Assembly (NCBI GenBank): GCA_964350135.1
Contig: CAYGJN010000033.1
Coordinates: 1 to 23,420, forward strand
DNA: 23,420 bases
DNA from: CAYGJN01 sp964350135
GTDB lineage: Bacteria > Bdellovibrionota > Bacteriovoracia > Bacteriovoracales > Bacteriovoracaceae
Reading direction: 5' to 3'
Part shown: positions 8,845-16,512 of the stretch, piece by piece
Numbering within the stretch: the first letter of the stretch is position 1
Layout of the letters: every line of letters starts with the position of its first letter
Notes under the pieces: generated by a model
The model's database searches: none
What the model was told of the DNA's origin: nothing
The model's input: the letters and a program-made list of their open reading frames with translations, nothing else
Program-made: the position numbers and the translations under genes

Positions 8845-8983
8845 CTCTCACTCATAGGCTTTCGCACAATTTTCTTAGAGTTTTTTCGACTATGCGGGTT
8901 GACAGGGTCACCTTTGCTTTGATACTTGATTGCTAGTCCAAAGTTGAGCAAAGCATTAGAAGCCCCGCTGTATCGAGTGAGAG
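8845..8983. ncRNA. Candidate structured RNA element, strand unknown
   Basis: Three complementary pairs are properly nested: CTCTCACTC (8845-8853) with GAGTGAGAG (8975-8983), GCGGG (8894-8898) with CCCGC (8964-8968), and TGCTTTG (8915-8921) with CAAAGCA (8949-8955). A local hairpin GGTTGAC-AGG-GTCACC at 8897-8912 would compete with the second pair. Nesting plus local high GC in an AT-rich genome suggests an RNA fold. I do not recognise a known family; the conserved signatures of tmRNA, RNase P, SRP RNA and c-di-GMP riboswitches were not found. The -35/-10 candidate lies inside it, so the promoter and RNA readings partly conflict on the plus strand. Confidence 0.25.
8899..8926 (+). promoter_or_regulatory. 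Sigma-70-like promoter for the 9074-15767 cluster
   Basis: A perfect -35 hexamer TTGACA (8899-8904) is followed after 16 bp by GATACT (8921-8926), a 4/6 match to TATAAT. Transcription would start near 8933, leaving a leader of about 140 nt before the ATG at 9074. The leader holds the hairpin at 9019-9036. No other promoter-like pair of this quality was seen ahead of the seven-gene cluster. Confidence 0.5.
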
Positions 8984-9073
8984 CATCAGCTAGCTCTGGC
9001 AAAGAGAGAAGAATACCGGAAGGTTTACCAACCTTTATTATTATAGACCACTTAACCTTAGGGGAAGAGACCG

Positions 9074-9469
9074 ATGAAAGACGTTAGAATTATCAAAAGG
9101 TACCAAAACCGTAAGCTTTATGACACTTTCCAAAGCTGTTACGTTACATTAGAAGAGATTTCTCAAATCATCCGCGAAGGTAACGAGATTCAAGTTATTG
9201 ATAACAAAACTAAGAATGACATTACTTACATGACACAAATTCAGCTTCTTTTTGATCAAGAAAGAAAATCTGTAAATTCTGGTGACACTGAACTTCTTAA
9301 AGAAGTTATCCGTGCAACAGAAGGAACATTTACTGGATACATTAGATCACTTAGAGGTCTTGAAAGACCAGTTGTTGAGCCTGCTCAACCAACTGCTGGG
9401 GTTGACGGTTTCTACGCAAACATCCAGAATAACAGTACTAATGTTGAAACAAATACAACGCTTAACTAA
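9074..9469 (+). CDS. PHB/PHA accumulation regulator DNA-binding domain protein
   Basis: Residues 3-60 match the PHB_acc_N (polyhydroxyalkanoate regulator DNA-binding) domain; the hallmark IIKRYQNRKLYDTFQSCYVT is followed by TLEEISQIIREGNEIQVIDN. The protein is 131 residues, shorter than full PhaR proteins. After the N-terminal domain there is only one short helical segment and a low-complexity Asn/Thr-rich tail. It starts after an AGGGGA Shine-Dalgarno with 8-nt spacing. No PHA synthase, phasin or depolymerase gene lies in the window, so a PHA role is not supported by context. As first gene of the cluster it may regulate its own operon or act elsewhere. Confidence 0.85.
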   Translation: MKDVRIIKRYQNRKLYDTFQSCYVTLEEISQIIREGNEIQVIDNKTKNDITYMTQIQLLFDQERKSVNSGDTELLKEVIRATEGTFTGYIRSLRGLERPVVEPAQPTAGVDGFYANIQNNSTNVETNTTLN

Positions 9470-9479
9470 AATAGAGAAT

Positions 9480-10145
9480 ATGATTAAATTCTTTTCTATA
9501 TTGGCCCTAACTTCAACAGTTGGGGCTTTTTCATTATGGGCCAATGACAAGCTCATTACTAACCTTGAAAAAAATAACAAGGCAGCGAAAGCTGATGTCG
9601 AAAACTCTACACCAAAAAGTGCTCCAACTGGAGGCAGTTCAAGTAGACTTCATAGGCATACAGTTTCTCTAGCATTAGGGCAGACATTTCTCTACGGTGA
9701 TTTTTCCGACCTTGGAGATGACTCTATAACTGGTGAGGCTTATTATTCTTATGGCGCAAGCTACTCATTTGATTTTATAGCTAATTTTCATTATTCAACT
9801 CATGATTCTGGGGAACACGAAGTGGATCTTGGTGGTGTGGCTCTTGGAATTAAAAGTCGTTTTTTTGAGTTTGACTCTTTTGCACCATATGCAATTGCAG
9901 GTTTAGGGTTTTACCTACCAACTGTTACAAGAACAGTTTCAGGTGTTCCCACGGACTCCAAAAGTAAAGTTACTCTTGGTCTTCACTTAGGAGCAGGTTG
10001 TGAACTTCACCTAAATGATAAAGTTAGCGTTGGACTTCTTGTTCACTACCATAATCCTTTTGATGTTAAACAAGACGAGGGGTTTGGTGGAGAAGTTGAA
10101 GGATCTTACGGTAAGCTTCTTATGACGGCCGGCTATACTTTTTAA
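9480..10145 (+). CDS. Predicted outer-membrane beta-barrel protein
   Basis: From the ATG at 9480 the product has 221 residues. An N-terminal signal sequence (MIKFFSILALTSTVGAFSLW) is followed by a polar linker of about 35 residues rich in Lys, Ser and Asn. From about residue 55 to the end there are alternating hydrophobic/polar strands with Gly and aromatic residues, for example HTVSLALGQTFLYGDF and VTLGLHLGAGCELHL. The last residues MTAGYTF end in phenylalanine, the usual signal for outer-membrane assembly. The size and pattern fit an eight-stranded OmpA/OmpW-like barrel. The frame is open further upstream, overlapping the regulator gene, but the signal peptide fixes the start. It begins 10 nt after the regulator and its TAA is directly followed by the next ATG. 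Confidence 0.75.
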   Translation: MIKFFSILALTSTVGAFSLWANDKLITNLEKNNKAAKADVENSTPKSAPTGGSSSRLHRHTVSLALGQTFLYGDFSDLGDDSITGEAYYSYGASYSFDFIANFHYSTHDSGEHEVDLGGVALGIKSRFFEFDSFAPYAIAGLGFYLPTVTRTVSGVPTDSKSKVTLGLHLGAGCELHLNDKVSVGLLVHYHNPFDVKQDEGFGGEVEGSYGKLLMTAGYTF

Positions 10146-10940
10146 ATGAATTCCAAAAGATTCTACGTTTTCACTGGAAAAGGAGGCGTAGGAAAAACGC
10201 TTACAGCACTCTCCTTTTCACAATATTTAAAAAATCAAAATAAAAAAATTCTCTTTGTAGATTTTGAACAAGGCGAAGGAGAAAAGCTTTGTGAAGATCT
10301 TCAGATTCCTCACTTGCGCTTAGACTTCATGAAAAGCACCCAAGAATATATTGGCAGAAAACTTAAGTCTGAAATTGTTGCTAGTTGGGTCTGCTCAACT
10401 CAGTTTTTTAAAGCAATGATTAATATTATTCCAGGCTTTAGTTATCTTATTTTTCTTGGACATCTCCTTGATATGTTAAAAAAAGATCCAGAACTCACTA
10501 TTATCCTAGATTCTCCTTCAACAGGGCACGCTATAACCATGCTTGAAGCTGCTAAAAATTATGGCTCAATTTTTAGGGCCGGTGTTTTGTTTAATGATAT
10601 TGTGAGCATGCTTAAATTCATTAAAGATGAGGATGTTTTAAAGATTAATATCTGCACTATCCCAACTCAAATGGCCCTTAATGAATCCTTTGAGCTTTCG
10701 CATCATATAAAGACTTTAACCTTTGAAAATGTCAGTATCTTTTTGAATTTTTCTCTTACAAAACTCCCCCTCGAAAAGGAAAAAGAACTACCTTTTTTTC
10801 TTCAAGAGAAGCTCTCTATGGAAGAAGAACTAGAAAAAGAGTTTAATAGTAGATTCGTAACGAAATTACCTTATAGTATCCAGAGCAAAGGGATAGATCG
10901 AGTTCATGAGTTAAGTGCTCTTTGTCAGGACCTTGTTTAA
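10146..10940 (+). CDS. ArsA/Get3-like P-loop ATPase, first of a pair
   Basis: This is a 264-residue ATPase of the ArsA/Get3 (SIMIBI) class. It has the deviant Walker A GKGGVGKT (residues 11-18) with the signature lysine at residue 12. The switch II-like motif DSPSTGH (122-128) corresponds to DTAPTGH of Get3. The switch I region is unusual (FVDFEQGEG in place of the STDPAHS type). No CxxC zinc motif is present, and the protein is shorter than typical ArsA halves. The start directly abuts the preceding stop, and its TAA overlaps the ATG of the second ATPase. The two probably form a heterodimer, as the mycobacterial Get3-like pair Rv3679/Rv3680 does. The substrate is unknown; arsenite transport is not supported. 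Confidence 0.85.
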   Translation: MNSKRFYVFTGKGGVGKTLTALSFSQYLKNQNKKILFVDFEQGEGEKLCEDLQIPHLRLDFMKSTQEYIGRKLKSEIVASWVCSTQFFKAMINIIPGFSYLIFLGHLLDMLKKDPELTIILDSPSTGHAITMLEAAKNYGSIFRAGVLFNDIVSMLKFIKDEDVLKINICTIPTQMALNESFELSHHIKTLTFENVSIFLNFSLTKLPLEKEKELPFFLQEKLSMEEELEKEFNSRFVTKLPYSIQSKGIDRVHELSALCQDLV

Positions 10941-11998
10941 TGATTGAAAAAAAATTAGAAGTCTTTTGTGGCACTGGTGGTGTAGGAAAAACAACATTGG
11001 CAGCAAGCCGTGGTATTTTCCTAGCAGAACAAGGGAAGAAAGTTCTTTTAATCACTGTAGACCCTTCAAAAAGGCTAAAAGAAGTTCTGGGGTTAAGTGA
11101 AGATAAAGCAGGAACCCTAGAGTCTATCAATTTTGAGCAAGATGATAAAACTATTGCTCTAGACGCTCTTTTGCTTTTACCTGAGCAAAGCTTTAAAAGA
11201 ATGATCCAAGAGCATCATAAAAACCCAGATAAAATTTTAGAAGCTATGGAAAAAAATGAAATTCTAAAAATTCTCATGAAACCTTTTGGGGGCCTTAACG
11301 AGATACTAGGATTAGTTGAACTTAACTATAGAATAAAAAGAAATGACCATGATGTTATTATTGTTGATACACCACCCGGAAAACATTTTTTAGATTTTCT
11401 AGAGAGCGGTGATAAAATACACCAATTTTTCAACAAAAGCTTTATGGATGCTTTTAGCTATCTTGAAGAAAAAGCGACGGCCAAAGGTCCATTACAACTT
11501 CTGATTAAAACTGGCATCAAAAAATTACTCAGCTATTTAGAGACTGTCACAGGGAAATCTTTTGTAGAAGAGTTTATTGGTGCTATTAATTTAGTTTATC
11601 AATTAAAAGACGAGTTTATTGATGCCAGTAGCTTACCTATAAAAATGAAAGATCATCATTTGGCCCATTGGTATCTTGTAACCTCGGTTAATCAAGAAAA
11701 ACTCTATGAAGCAAGTCTTTTAAAAGAAAAACTCGTTGAGTTCAATGATAATGAAATGTCATTAATTATTAATAAATCACTTAAGGCACCTCTTGAGCAA
11801 TGGGATGCAAAATCAGAGCTGACCATCAAACTTAAAGAAAATATGCTAACACTTGAAAATAATTTACTAAAAAAACTCTCCCCTCAATTTAATAGAACCT
11901 ATCTTTTTAATGAGATTTTAAACTCATCACCTAAAAAGCATATTGAGGGCCTTATTCCGACCTGGTTACAATACCAAGGAGTTCCCAATGAACTATAA
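10940..11998 (+). CDS. ArsA/Get3-like P-loop ATPase, second of a pair
   Basis: The start MIEKKLEVF at the TAATG junction gives 352 residues. The P-loop reads GTGGVGKTT (residues 11-19): the deviant-Walker-A signature lysine is replaced by threonine, while the catalytic-loop lysine is kept. Switch I (TVDPSKRLKEVLGL, about 39-52) and switch II (VDTPPGKHFLDFL, about 142-154) match the subgroup that includes mycobacterial Rv3680. A helical middle region (about 155-250) could form the client-binding part. No CxxC motif or membrane segment is present. The 3' end overlaps the gshA start by 11 nt, so both ATPases are translated with the thiol-biosynthesis genes. Confidence 0.86.
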   Translation: MIEKKLEVFCGTGGVGKTTLAASRGIFLAEQGKKVLLITVDPSKRLKEVLGLSEDKAGTLESINFEQDDKTIALDALLLLPEQSFKRMIQEHHKNPDKILEAMEKNEILKILMKPFGGLNEILGLVELNYRIKRNDHDVIIVDTPPGKHFLDFLESGDKIHQFFNKSFMDAFSYLEEKATAKGPLQLLIKTGIKKLLSYLETVTGKSFVEEFIGAINLVYQLKDEFIDASSLPIKMKDHHLAHWYLVTSVNQEKLYEASLLKEKLVEFNDNEMSLIINKSLKAPLEQWDAKSELTIKLKENMLTLENNLLKKLSPQFNRTYLFNEILNSSPKKHIEGLIPTWLQYQGVPNEL

Positions 11999-13217
11999 AA
12001 TTAATACCAAACAAGAACTTGAACAGTTCATTCTCACCAATTGGGACTCAGTTAATAGTTATCTTGATTCTCAAAGTAATGGACTTGAAGTTCCAATATA
12101 CTCAAGTTGTGATATTAGAGAGAGCTCAGAAAAATATGCACCAGTTGATTTAAACCTATACCCTGCTGGCTTTAACAATCTTTGTAGCCAAGATCTTTCT
12201 GTTTGTGGTGAAACATTTAAAGAAATTATCCATAGATTTAGCCCTAACTGCAAAAAAGTATTTATTATTCCGGAGTCCCATACTAAAAACCTTTTCTATC
12301 TTGATCATCTTTATTATCTCTCTAAAGGAATTCAAGATGCTGGTTTTGAGGTAAAGTTAATATCTCTAGACCCTGAACTTATGACTCATGGTGATCTTAA
12401 GCTTAAATCTCAATCAGGTTTTGATCTCACTATCTACAAAGGCATAATAAAAGAGCACTTTGTAACAATTGAAAGTACTAATGAAACTTGCTGTATGGCG
12501 ATTTTAAATCATGACCAGAGTAAGCCACTAGAAATAGATTGGGATAGTATTAAAACTCATGTTGTTCCAAGCCCCCATATTGGCTGGTTTAAAAGACAAA
12601 AAACAAGACATTTTGAACTTTATGAAAAAGTACTAAATGAGTTCTGTAATGAGTATTCAATTAACCCATACCTCATGCAAGCAAGCTTTAAAACAGTAAA
12701 AGATGTAGATTTTTCAACTAAAGAAGGACTCGATCATCTTGGGAAATCTGTTGATGAACTTAAACAAAGTTTAAATCCTTCACAGAAAATCTTTGTCAAG
12801 GCCAGTCAAGGAACTTATGGCATGGGGATTATGGTGGTAAATAACGGCGAAGAAGTCATCAGCATGAACCGGAAAAATAGAAATAAAATGGATATTGGAA
12901 AAAATAAAATAAAATTTACTTCCGTATTAGTTCAAGAAGGAATTGATACAATGGTGAGCTTTGATGGAATGCCAGCAGAGGTAACTATTTATCTTGTTGG
13001 AGGAAAAAGTATTGGAGGTTTTCTAAGAGGAAACCCAAACAAGGACCAACAAGAAAACCTAAACTCTAGAGGAATGGTTTATCAGAAAATTTCTATCAGT
13101 CAGATTAGAGCAAATACAGACGACAAAATAAAAGAATCTGTTTATTCTACTATTGCAAGACTTTCCACTCTGGCTTCAGCCTATGAGATTAGGGAAGCAA
13201 CCAAGACAATAGTTTAG
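11988..13217 (+). CDS. gshA: Glutamate-cysteine ligase, GshA (PF08886) family
   Basis: This enzyme catalyses the first step of glutathione synthesis: ATP-dependent joining of glutamate and cysteine to gamma-glutamylcysteine in the cytosol. The start at 11988 follows an AAGGAG Shine-Dalgarno (11976-11981), giving 409 residues. It belongs to the smaller bacterial family first recognised in Acidithiobacillus, not the E. coli type. Signatures are FVKASQGTYGMGIMVV (about 269-284), SMNRKNRNKM (292-301), VLVQEGIDT (313-321), GGFLRGNPN (343-351) and ENLNSRGMVY (356-365). It overlaps the upstream ATPase gene by 11 nt and is followed after 10 nt by cystathionine beta-synthase, whose pathway supplies its cysteine. 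No gshB is seen here. Confidence 0.88.
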   Translation: MNYKINTKQELEQFILTNWDSVNSYLDSQSNGLEVPIYSSCDIRESSEKYAPVDLNLYPAGFNNLCSQDLSVCGETFKEIIHRFSPNCKKVFIIPESHTKNLFYLDHLYYLSKGIQDAGFEVKLISLDPELMTHGDLKLKSQSGFDLTIYKGIIKEHFVTIESTNETCCMAILNHDQSKPLEIDWDSIKTHVVPSPHIGWFKRQKTRHFELYEKVLNEFCNEYSINPYLMQASFKTVKDVDFSTKEGLDHLGKSVDELKQSLNPSQKIFVKASQGTYGMGIMVVNNGEEVISMNRKNRNKMDIGKNKIKFTSVLVQEGIDTMVSFDGMPAEVTIYLVGGKSIGGFLRGNPNKDQQENLNSRGMVYQKISISQIRANTDDKIKESVYSTIARLSTLASAYEIREATKTIV

Positions 13218-13227
13218 TGAGGACGTT

Positions 13228-14595
13228 ATGATGAAAGGTGCAAAGGCCAGCATGATTGAGGCCATCGGCGATACTCCCATTGTTAAACTCTCAAATGAGT
13301 TTACTGGAGTTGAATCTGAAATTTATGTAAAACTAGAATACTTAAACCCAGGTGGATCAACGAAAGATCGCATTGGTGTTTATATGATAGATCAGGCCGT
13401 TAAAAGTGGTTTATTAAAGCCGGGCGGTACAATAATTGAAGGTACTTCGGGAAATACTGGAGTTGGTATAGCAATCTATGCAGCACTTTATGGATATAAA
13501 TGTGTTTTTGTTATGAATGCAAAGCAATCAAAGGAAAAGCAAGACAATCTTAAAGCTTATGGAGCTCAAGTAGTTGTTTGCCCAACAGATGTTGAACCTG
13601 ATGATCCGAGGTCTTATTATAGTGTTTCCAAAAGACTTGCAAAAACTATTCCTAACTCTTACTACGTTAACCAATACGATAATCTCTGGAATAGAGAAAC
13701 TCATTATAAATACACTGCGCCTGAAATCCATAGACAAACAGAAGGTGAATTTGATGTCTTCATGGCAGCTGTTGGAACAGGTGGAACAATTACAGGTTGT
13801 GCTCAATATTTCAAAGAACATCTACCTAATATAAAAATTATTGGAGTTGATTGCGTCGGTTCAATCATTGCAGACTATTGGAAGACAGGAAAGATTGGAA
13901 AAGCTCACACCTATGTACTTGAGGGTATTGGGGAAGACTTTATTCCAGAAAATTATGATTTTAAAAAAATTGATGGGTTTGAAGTTGCTGGAGATAAAGA
14001 AAGTTTTCTTATGACAAGACGTCTCTTAGCAGAGCAAGCTGTTTACACAGGTGGCTCTGCAGGTGCAGCAGTTCTTGGTGCAATCAATTATGCAAAGAAA
14101 CTATCTAAACCTGAACGAATCATCGTACTTTTACATGATTCAGGAAATAGGTACTCATCTAAGATCTTTAATAATGACTGGATGTCTGATAATGGCTACT
14201 GGGATTCTTCATTTAATATAACTATAGAGCAGGCCCGAAAAAAACTTAAAAAAGAAAAAGTCATCCATGCTGCTGATGCTAGTTCTTCAATTGGTCAGGT
14301 TGTAGATATTATGACTGCAGGACATTTCCACACATTACCAGTTGTTAGTAATGGTGAAATTGTAGGAGTTGCAAAGACCGATGACCTTATGAAACCACTA
14401 TATGAAGAAACTCTTTCTCATAGTGATAATATTGCAACTGTATACTCTCAAAACTTTGTGGTTCTTGCTCAAACTGAAAGATTAGATGAAGTTGTTAAGG
14501 CCCTAAAAGAAAATAAAGTTGTTATTATATCTGAAGATAAAACTCCTATCGATATTCTAACAGAATCTGATGTACTAAGACTTACGAGGACATAA
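13228..14595 (+). CDS. cbs: Cystathionine beta-synthase with C-terminal CBS domain pair
   Basis: This is a PLP enzyme condensing homocysteine with serine (or an activated serine) to cystathionine, 455 residues. The catalytic core spans about residues 8-325: PLP lysine 46 in NPGGSTKDRIG, the substrate loop EGTSGNTGVG (71-80), the phosphate loop GTGGTITG (183-190) and GGSAGAA (275-281). The block LLHDSGNRYSSKIFNNDWM near 301-319 is typical of cystathionine beta-synthases rather than plain cysteine synthases. Two CBS domains (about 345-390 and 400-452) form a Bateman module that may sense an adenosyl ligand. A GAGG Shine-Dalgarno precedes the ATG; an internal ATG at codon 2 is equally possible. 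It is coupled to the next gene by TAATG. Confidence 0.92.
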   Translation: MMKGAKASMIEAIGDTPIVKLSNEFTGVESEIYVKLEYLNPGGSTKDRIGVYMIDQAVKSGLLKPGGTIIEGTSGNTGVGIAIYAALYGYKCVFVMNAKQSKEKQDNLKAYGAQVVVCPTDVEPDDPRSYYSVSKRLAKTIPNSYYVNQYDNLWNRETHYKYTAPEIHRQTEGEFDVFMAAVGTGGTITGCAQYFKEHLPNIKIIGVDCVGSIIADYWKTGKIGKAHTYVLEGIGEDFIPENYDFKKIDGFEVAGDKESFLMTRRLLAEQAVYTGGSAGAAVLGAINYAKKLSKPERIIVLLHDSGNRYSSKIFNNDWMSDNGYWDSSFNITIEQARKKLKKEKVIHAADASSSIGQVVDIMTAGHFHTLPVVSNGEIVGVAKTDDLMKPLYEETLSHSDNIATVYSQNFVVLAQTERLDEVVKALKENKVVIISEDKTPIDILTESDVLRLTRT

Positions 14596-15767
14596 TGGCA
14601 AAGATTAAAAATCTAAAAAAACTCGCTTTTGATACAAAAACAATTCATGCAGGTGGACATCCTGATAAAGAAACAGGTGCAGTTATGCCACCTATTTATC
14701 AGACATCTACTTATGCTCAAAGTTCTCCTGGCAAACACCTAGGCTATGAGTATACTCGGTCTCACAATCCAACAAGGACAAGACTTGAAGAGTCTTTTGC
14801 TGCACTTGAAAATGCAAAATACGCATTAGCTACGGCAAGTGGACTTTCAACTAATATGCTTATCCTTCACACTCTACCAAAGGGATCTACCATTCTTTGT
14901 GGAGATGACGTGTATGGTGGAACTTATAGAATGTTCACCACAATATTTAATGAATTTTATAATTTTATTTTTATAGACACTACTGATGTCAAATCTGTTG
15001 AAACACAGATTAAAAAATCAAAGCCTGTTCTTCTATGGCTAGAATCACCAACAAATCCTCTTCTTAAAATTTCAGATATTAAAAAACTTACTACAATTGC
15101 AAAAAAACATAATGTCCTAACTGCAGTAGATAATACTTTTTTAAGTCCTTACTTCCAAAAACCTTTGGACCTTGGAGCTGACATTGTTGTTCACTCTGTT
15201 AGCAAATACTTAAATGGTCATAGTGATGTTATTGGCGGTGCTATAATGCTCAATAATAAAAAAATCTATGACAAACTTTGGTATCTACAAAACTCTATAG
15301 GCCCAACACAATCTCCATTTGATTCATGGCTCGTTCTTAGAGGAATTAAAACTTTAGGAATTAGAATGCGCCAGCATGAGGCCAACGCTTTTAAAGTGGC
15401 CAAGTTTTTAGAAAAACACCCTAAGGTAGAATCTGTTATTTACCCAGGACTTAAATCTCACCCTCAACATGGTATTGCAAAAAAACAAATGAGTGGCTTT
15501 GGTGGCATGATTACTTTTTTTATTAAAGGTGGCCTTAAAGAAGCTAAGAAATTTCTTTCTAGTGTAGAGCTTTTTACATTAGCTGAAAGTCTTGGTGGAG
15601 TTGAAAGTCTTATAGAACATCCTGCCATTATGACTCATGCGTCTGTTCCTAAAAAAGTACGTGAAGAGCTTGGTGTTAAAGACACTCTTATTCGAATTTC
15701 AGTTGGTATTGAAGACGTAGATGATTTAATCAAAGACATAAATCAGGCCTTGAGAAAATCCTTCTAA
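14595..15767 (+). CDS. Cystathionine gamma-synthase/gamma-lyase family PLP enzyme
   Basis: This is a 390-residue trans-sulfuration enzyme (Cys/Met metabolism PLP family). Visible residues are YEYTRSHNPTR (50-61), the ATASGLSTN block (79-87), VYGGTYR (106-112), VDNTF with the cofactor aspartate (178-182), the PLP lysine 204 in HSVSKYLNGHSD and the late ESLGGVESLIEHP motif. Next to cystathionine beta-synthase and gshA, the likely direction is gamma-lyase: cystathionine to cysteine plus 2-oxobutanoate. Gamma-synthase activity cannot be excluded from sequence. The start overlaps the cbs stop by one base, and an intrinsic terminator lies 36 nt after its stop. Confidence 0.91.
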   Translation: MAKIKNLKKLAFDTKTIHAGGHPDKETGAVMPPIYQTSTYAQSSPGKHLGYEYTRSHNPTRTRLEESFAALENAKYALATASGLSTNMLILHTLPKGSTILCGDDVYGGTYRMFTTIFNEFYNFIFIDTTDVKSVETQIKKSKPVLLWLESPTNPLLKISDIKKLTTIAKKHNVLTAVDNTFLSPYFQKPLDLGADIVVHSVSKYLNGHSDVIGGAIMLNNKKIYDKLWYLQNSIGPTQSPFDSWLVLRGIKTLGIRMRQHEANAFKVAKFLEKHPKVESVIYPGLKSHPQHGIAKKQMSGFGGMITFFIKGGLKEAKKFLSSVELFTLAESLGGVESLIEHPAIMTHASVPKKVREELGVKDTLIRISVGIEDVDDLIKDINQALRKSF

Positions 15768-15803
15768 AATTTTATTTGAGAAGAAAAATCAATGCGTCTA
15801 AAT

Positions 15804-15829
15804 CTGAGGTCTATCTCCATCAGTTTTTT
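15804..15829 (+). terminator. Intrinsic terminator of the seven-gene cluster
   Basis: CTGAGG (15804-15809) pairs with CC (15817-15818) and TCAG (15820-15823) around one bulged A, with a 7-nt loop, and is followed by six T residues. It sits 36 nt after the gamma-lyase-family stop and ahead of a convergent gene. The stem is only moderately stable. Confidence 0.65.
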
Positions 15830-15843
15830 ATCAGGCTTTATAG

Positions 15844-16512
15844 CTAGATTCCTGTTCCCAAGCCTTTAACATCTATTTTTTTAAGCTCTTGCTCTTGTTC
15901 AAGTTCAAGTTTTTGTTCTGGCTCTATGGCTGGTTCTTCTACTGTAGTCTCTATGGTTTCATCAACTTCGGACTCTTCTATAACTTCGGATGCCTTTGGT
16001 GGGTAGTAAGCTGATGGTTCATCATAACGGCTTAGGATCTCACCATCTCTTAGATATCTTTTGGCCATAATATAAGCGCAGTATACTTTTCCATGGTCTG
16101 AGTTTATATCTTCTTTTTCACCGCTAGCAAAAATTAACCCGTCATCTTGAACTAAAGTCTCTAAAGAGAGCCAGCTTTTACAAAAATCAGACTTGCTCTT
16201 TTTATGACAATTGGCCTCAAACTTTAAAATATCAATTGAGTGCACCCCTTCTTTAATATGTACTGGCTCTCTGCAGGCATCTACTTCCCATCCTTTTTTC
16301 ATAAAACGGTAAGACTCATGCTCAAATTTTAAGACACATTTATTTTTTTCAATATAGATAACTCTCTCAAGGAGCCCAAAAGGAAAAGTTTTATGAGTCA
16401 CCTCAACTTTAAAGTCTGTATCAAGGCAGTCCCCCATAGAATTGGAGTTAAGACCTGCTTGAGTATTTAAAGTGAAAAAAATCATAAATAGGAAAACTTT
16501 AAACTTTGTCAT
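15844..16512 (-). CDS. Secreted protein of unknown function, acidic tail
   Basis: The start at 16512 (MTKFKVFLFMIFF) has a GAGGT Shine-Dalgarno about 6 nt upstream; a longer form from 16524 adds four residues. The 222-residue product begins with a clear signal peptide ending near NTQA. The mature part (about 20-165) is a cysteine-containing domain (DCLD, NKCV, DACR, ANCH, DFCK, VYCAY), probably disulfide-bonded in the periplasm. From about 175 on, the tail is dominated by Glu, with runs such as ELEQEQELKK. I recognise no family. It overlaps the upstream degenerate-phosphatase gene by 14 nt and is probably translated with it. Confidence 0.75.
   Translation of the reverse strand: MTKFKVFLFMIFFTLNTQAGLNSNSMGDCLDTDFKVEVTHKTFPFGLLERVIYIEKNKCVLKFEHESYRFMKKGWEVDACREPVHIKEGVHSIDILKFEANCHKKSKSDFCKSWLSLETLVQDDGLIFASGEKEDINSDHGKVYCAYIMAKRYLRDGEILSRYDEPSAYYPPKASEVIEESEVDETIETTVEEPAIEPEQKLELEQEQELKKIDVKGLGTGI

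Larger units (their letters stand above)
8686..9073. other. 388-bp divergent intergenic region
   Basis: This region separates the minus-strand TPR gene from the plus-strand regulator gene. It contains a plus-strand promoter candidate (8899-8926), a 7-bp hairpin (9019-9025 with 9030-9036, loop TACC) and an AGGGGA Shine-Dalgarno at 9060-9065. It also has nested complementary segments between 8845 and 8983. Positions 8961-9000 are about 60% G+C, well above the surrounding DNA. On the minus strand one frame stays open from 9083 to a stop at 8823-8825 (87 codons) but has no ATG or Shine-Dalgarno; the only early start-like codon is a TTG at 9002. I cannot assign this frame to a protein. Confidence 0.6.

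Noticed and set aside
9012..9030. CCGGAAGG resembling the conserved core of SRP (4.5S) RNA
   Set aside because: The flanking AGCAGCC-type sequence and the long pairing arms of SRP RNA are absent; only the 8-mer matches.
9282..9479. Longer start for the outer-membrane protein overlapping the regulator gene
   Set aside because: The extra 66 residues are out-of-frame regulator sequence and would bury the signal peptide that begins at 9480.
10146..11998. Arsenite efflux ATPase (arsA) with an ars operon
   Set aside because: No arsB, arsR, arsC or arsD nearby, no clear arsenite-binding cysteine set, and the subunits resemble the Get3-like pairs instead.
13528..13834. Frames on both strands inside cystathionine beta-synthase
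   Set aside because: They overlap the conserved PLP core in other frames, have no ribosome site and no recognisable domains.
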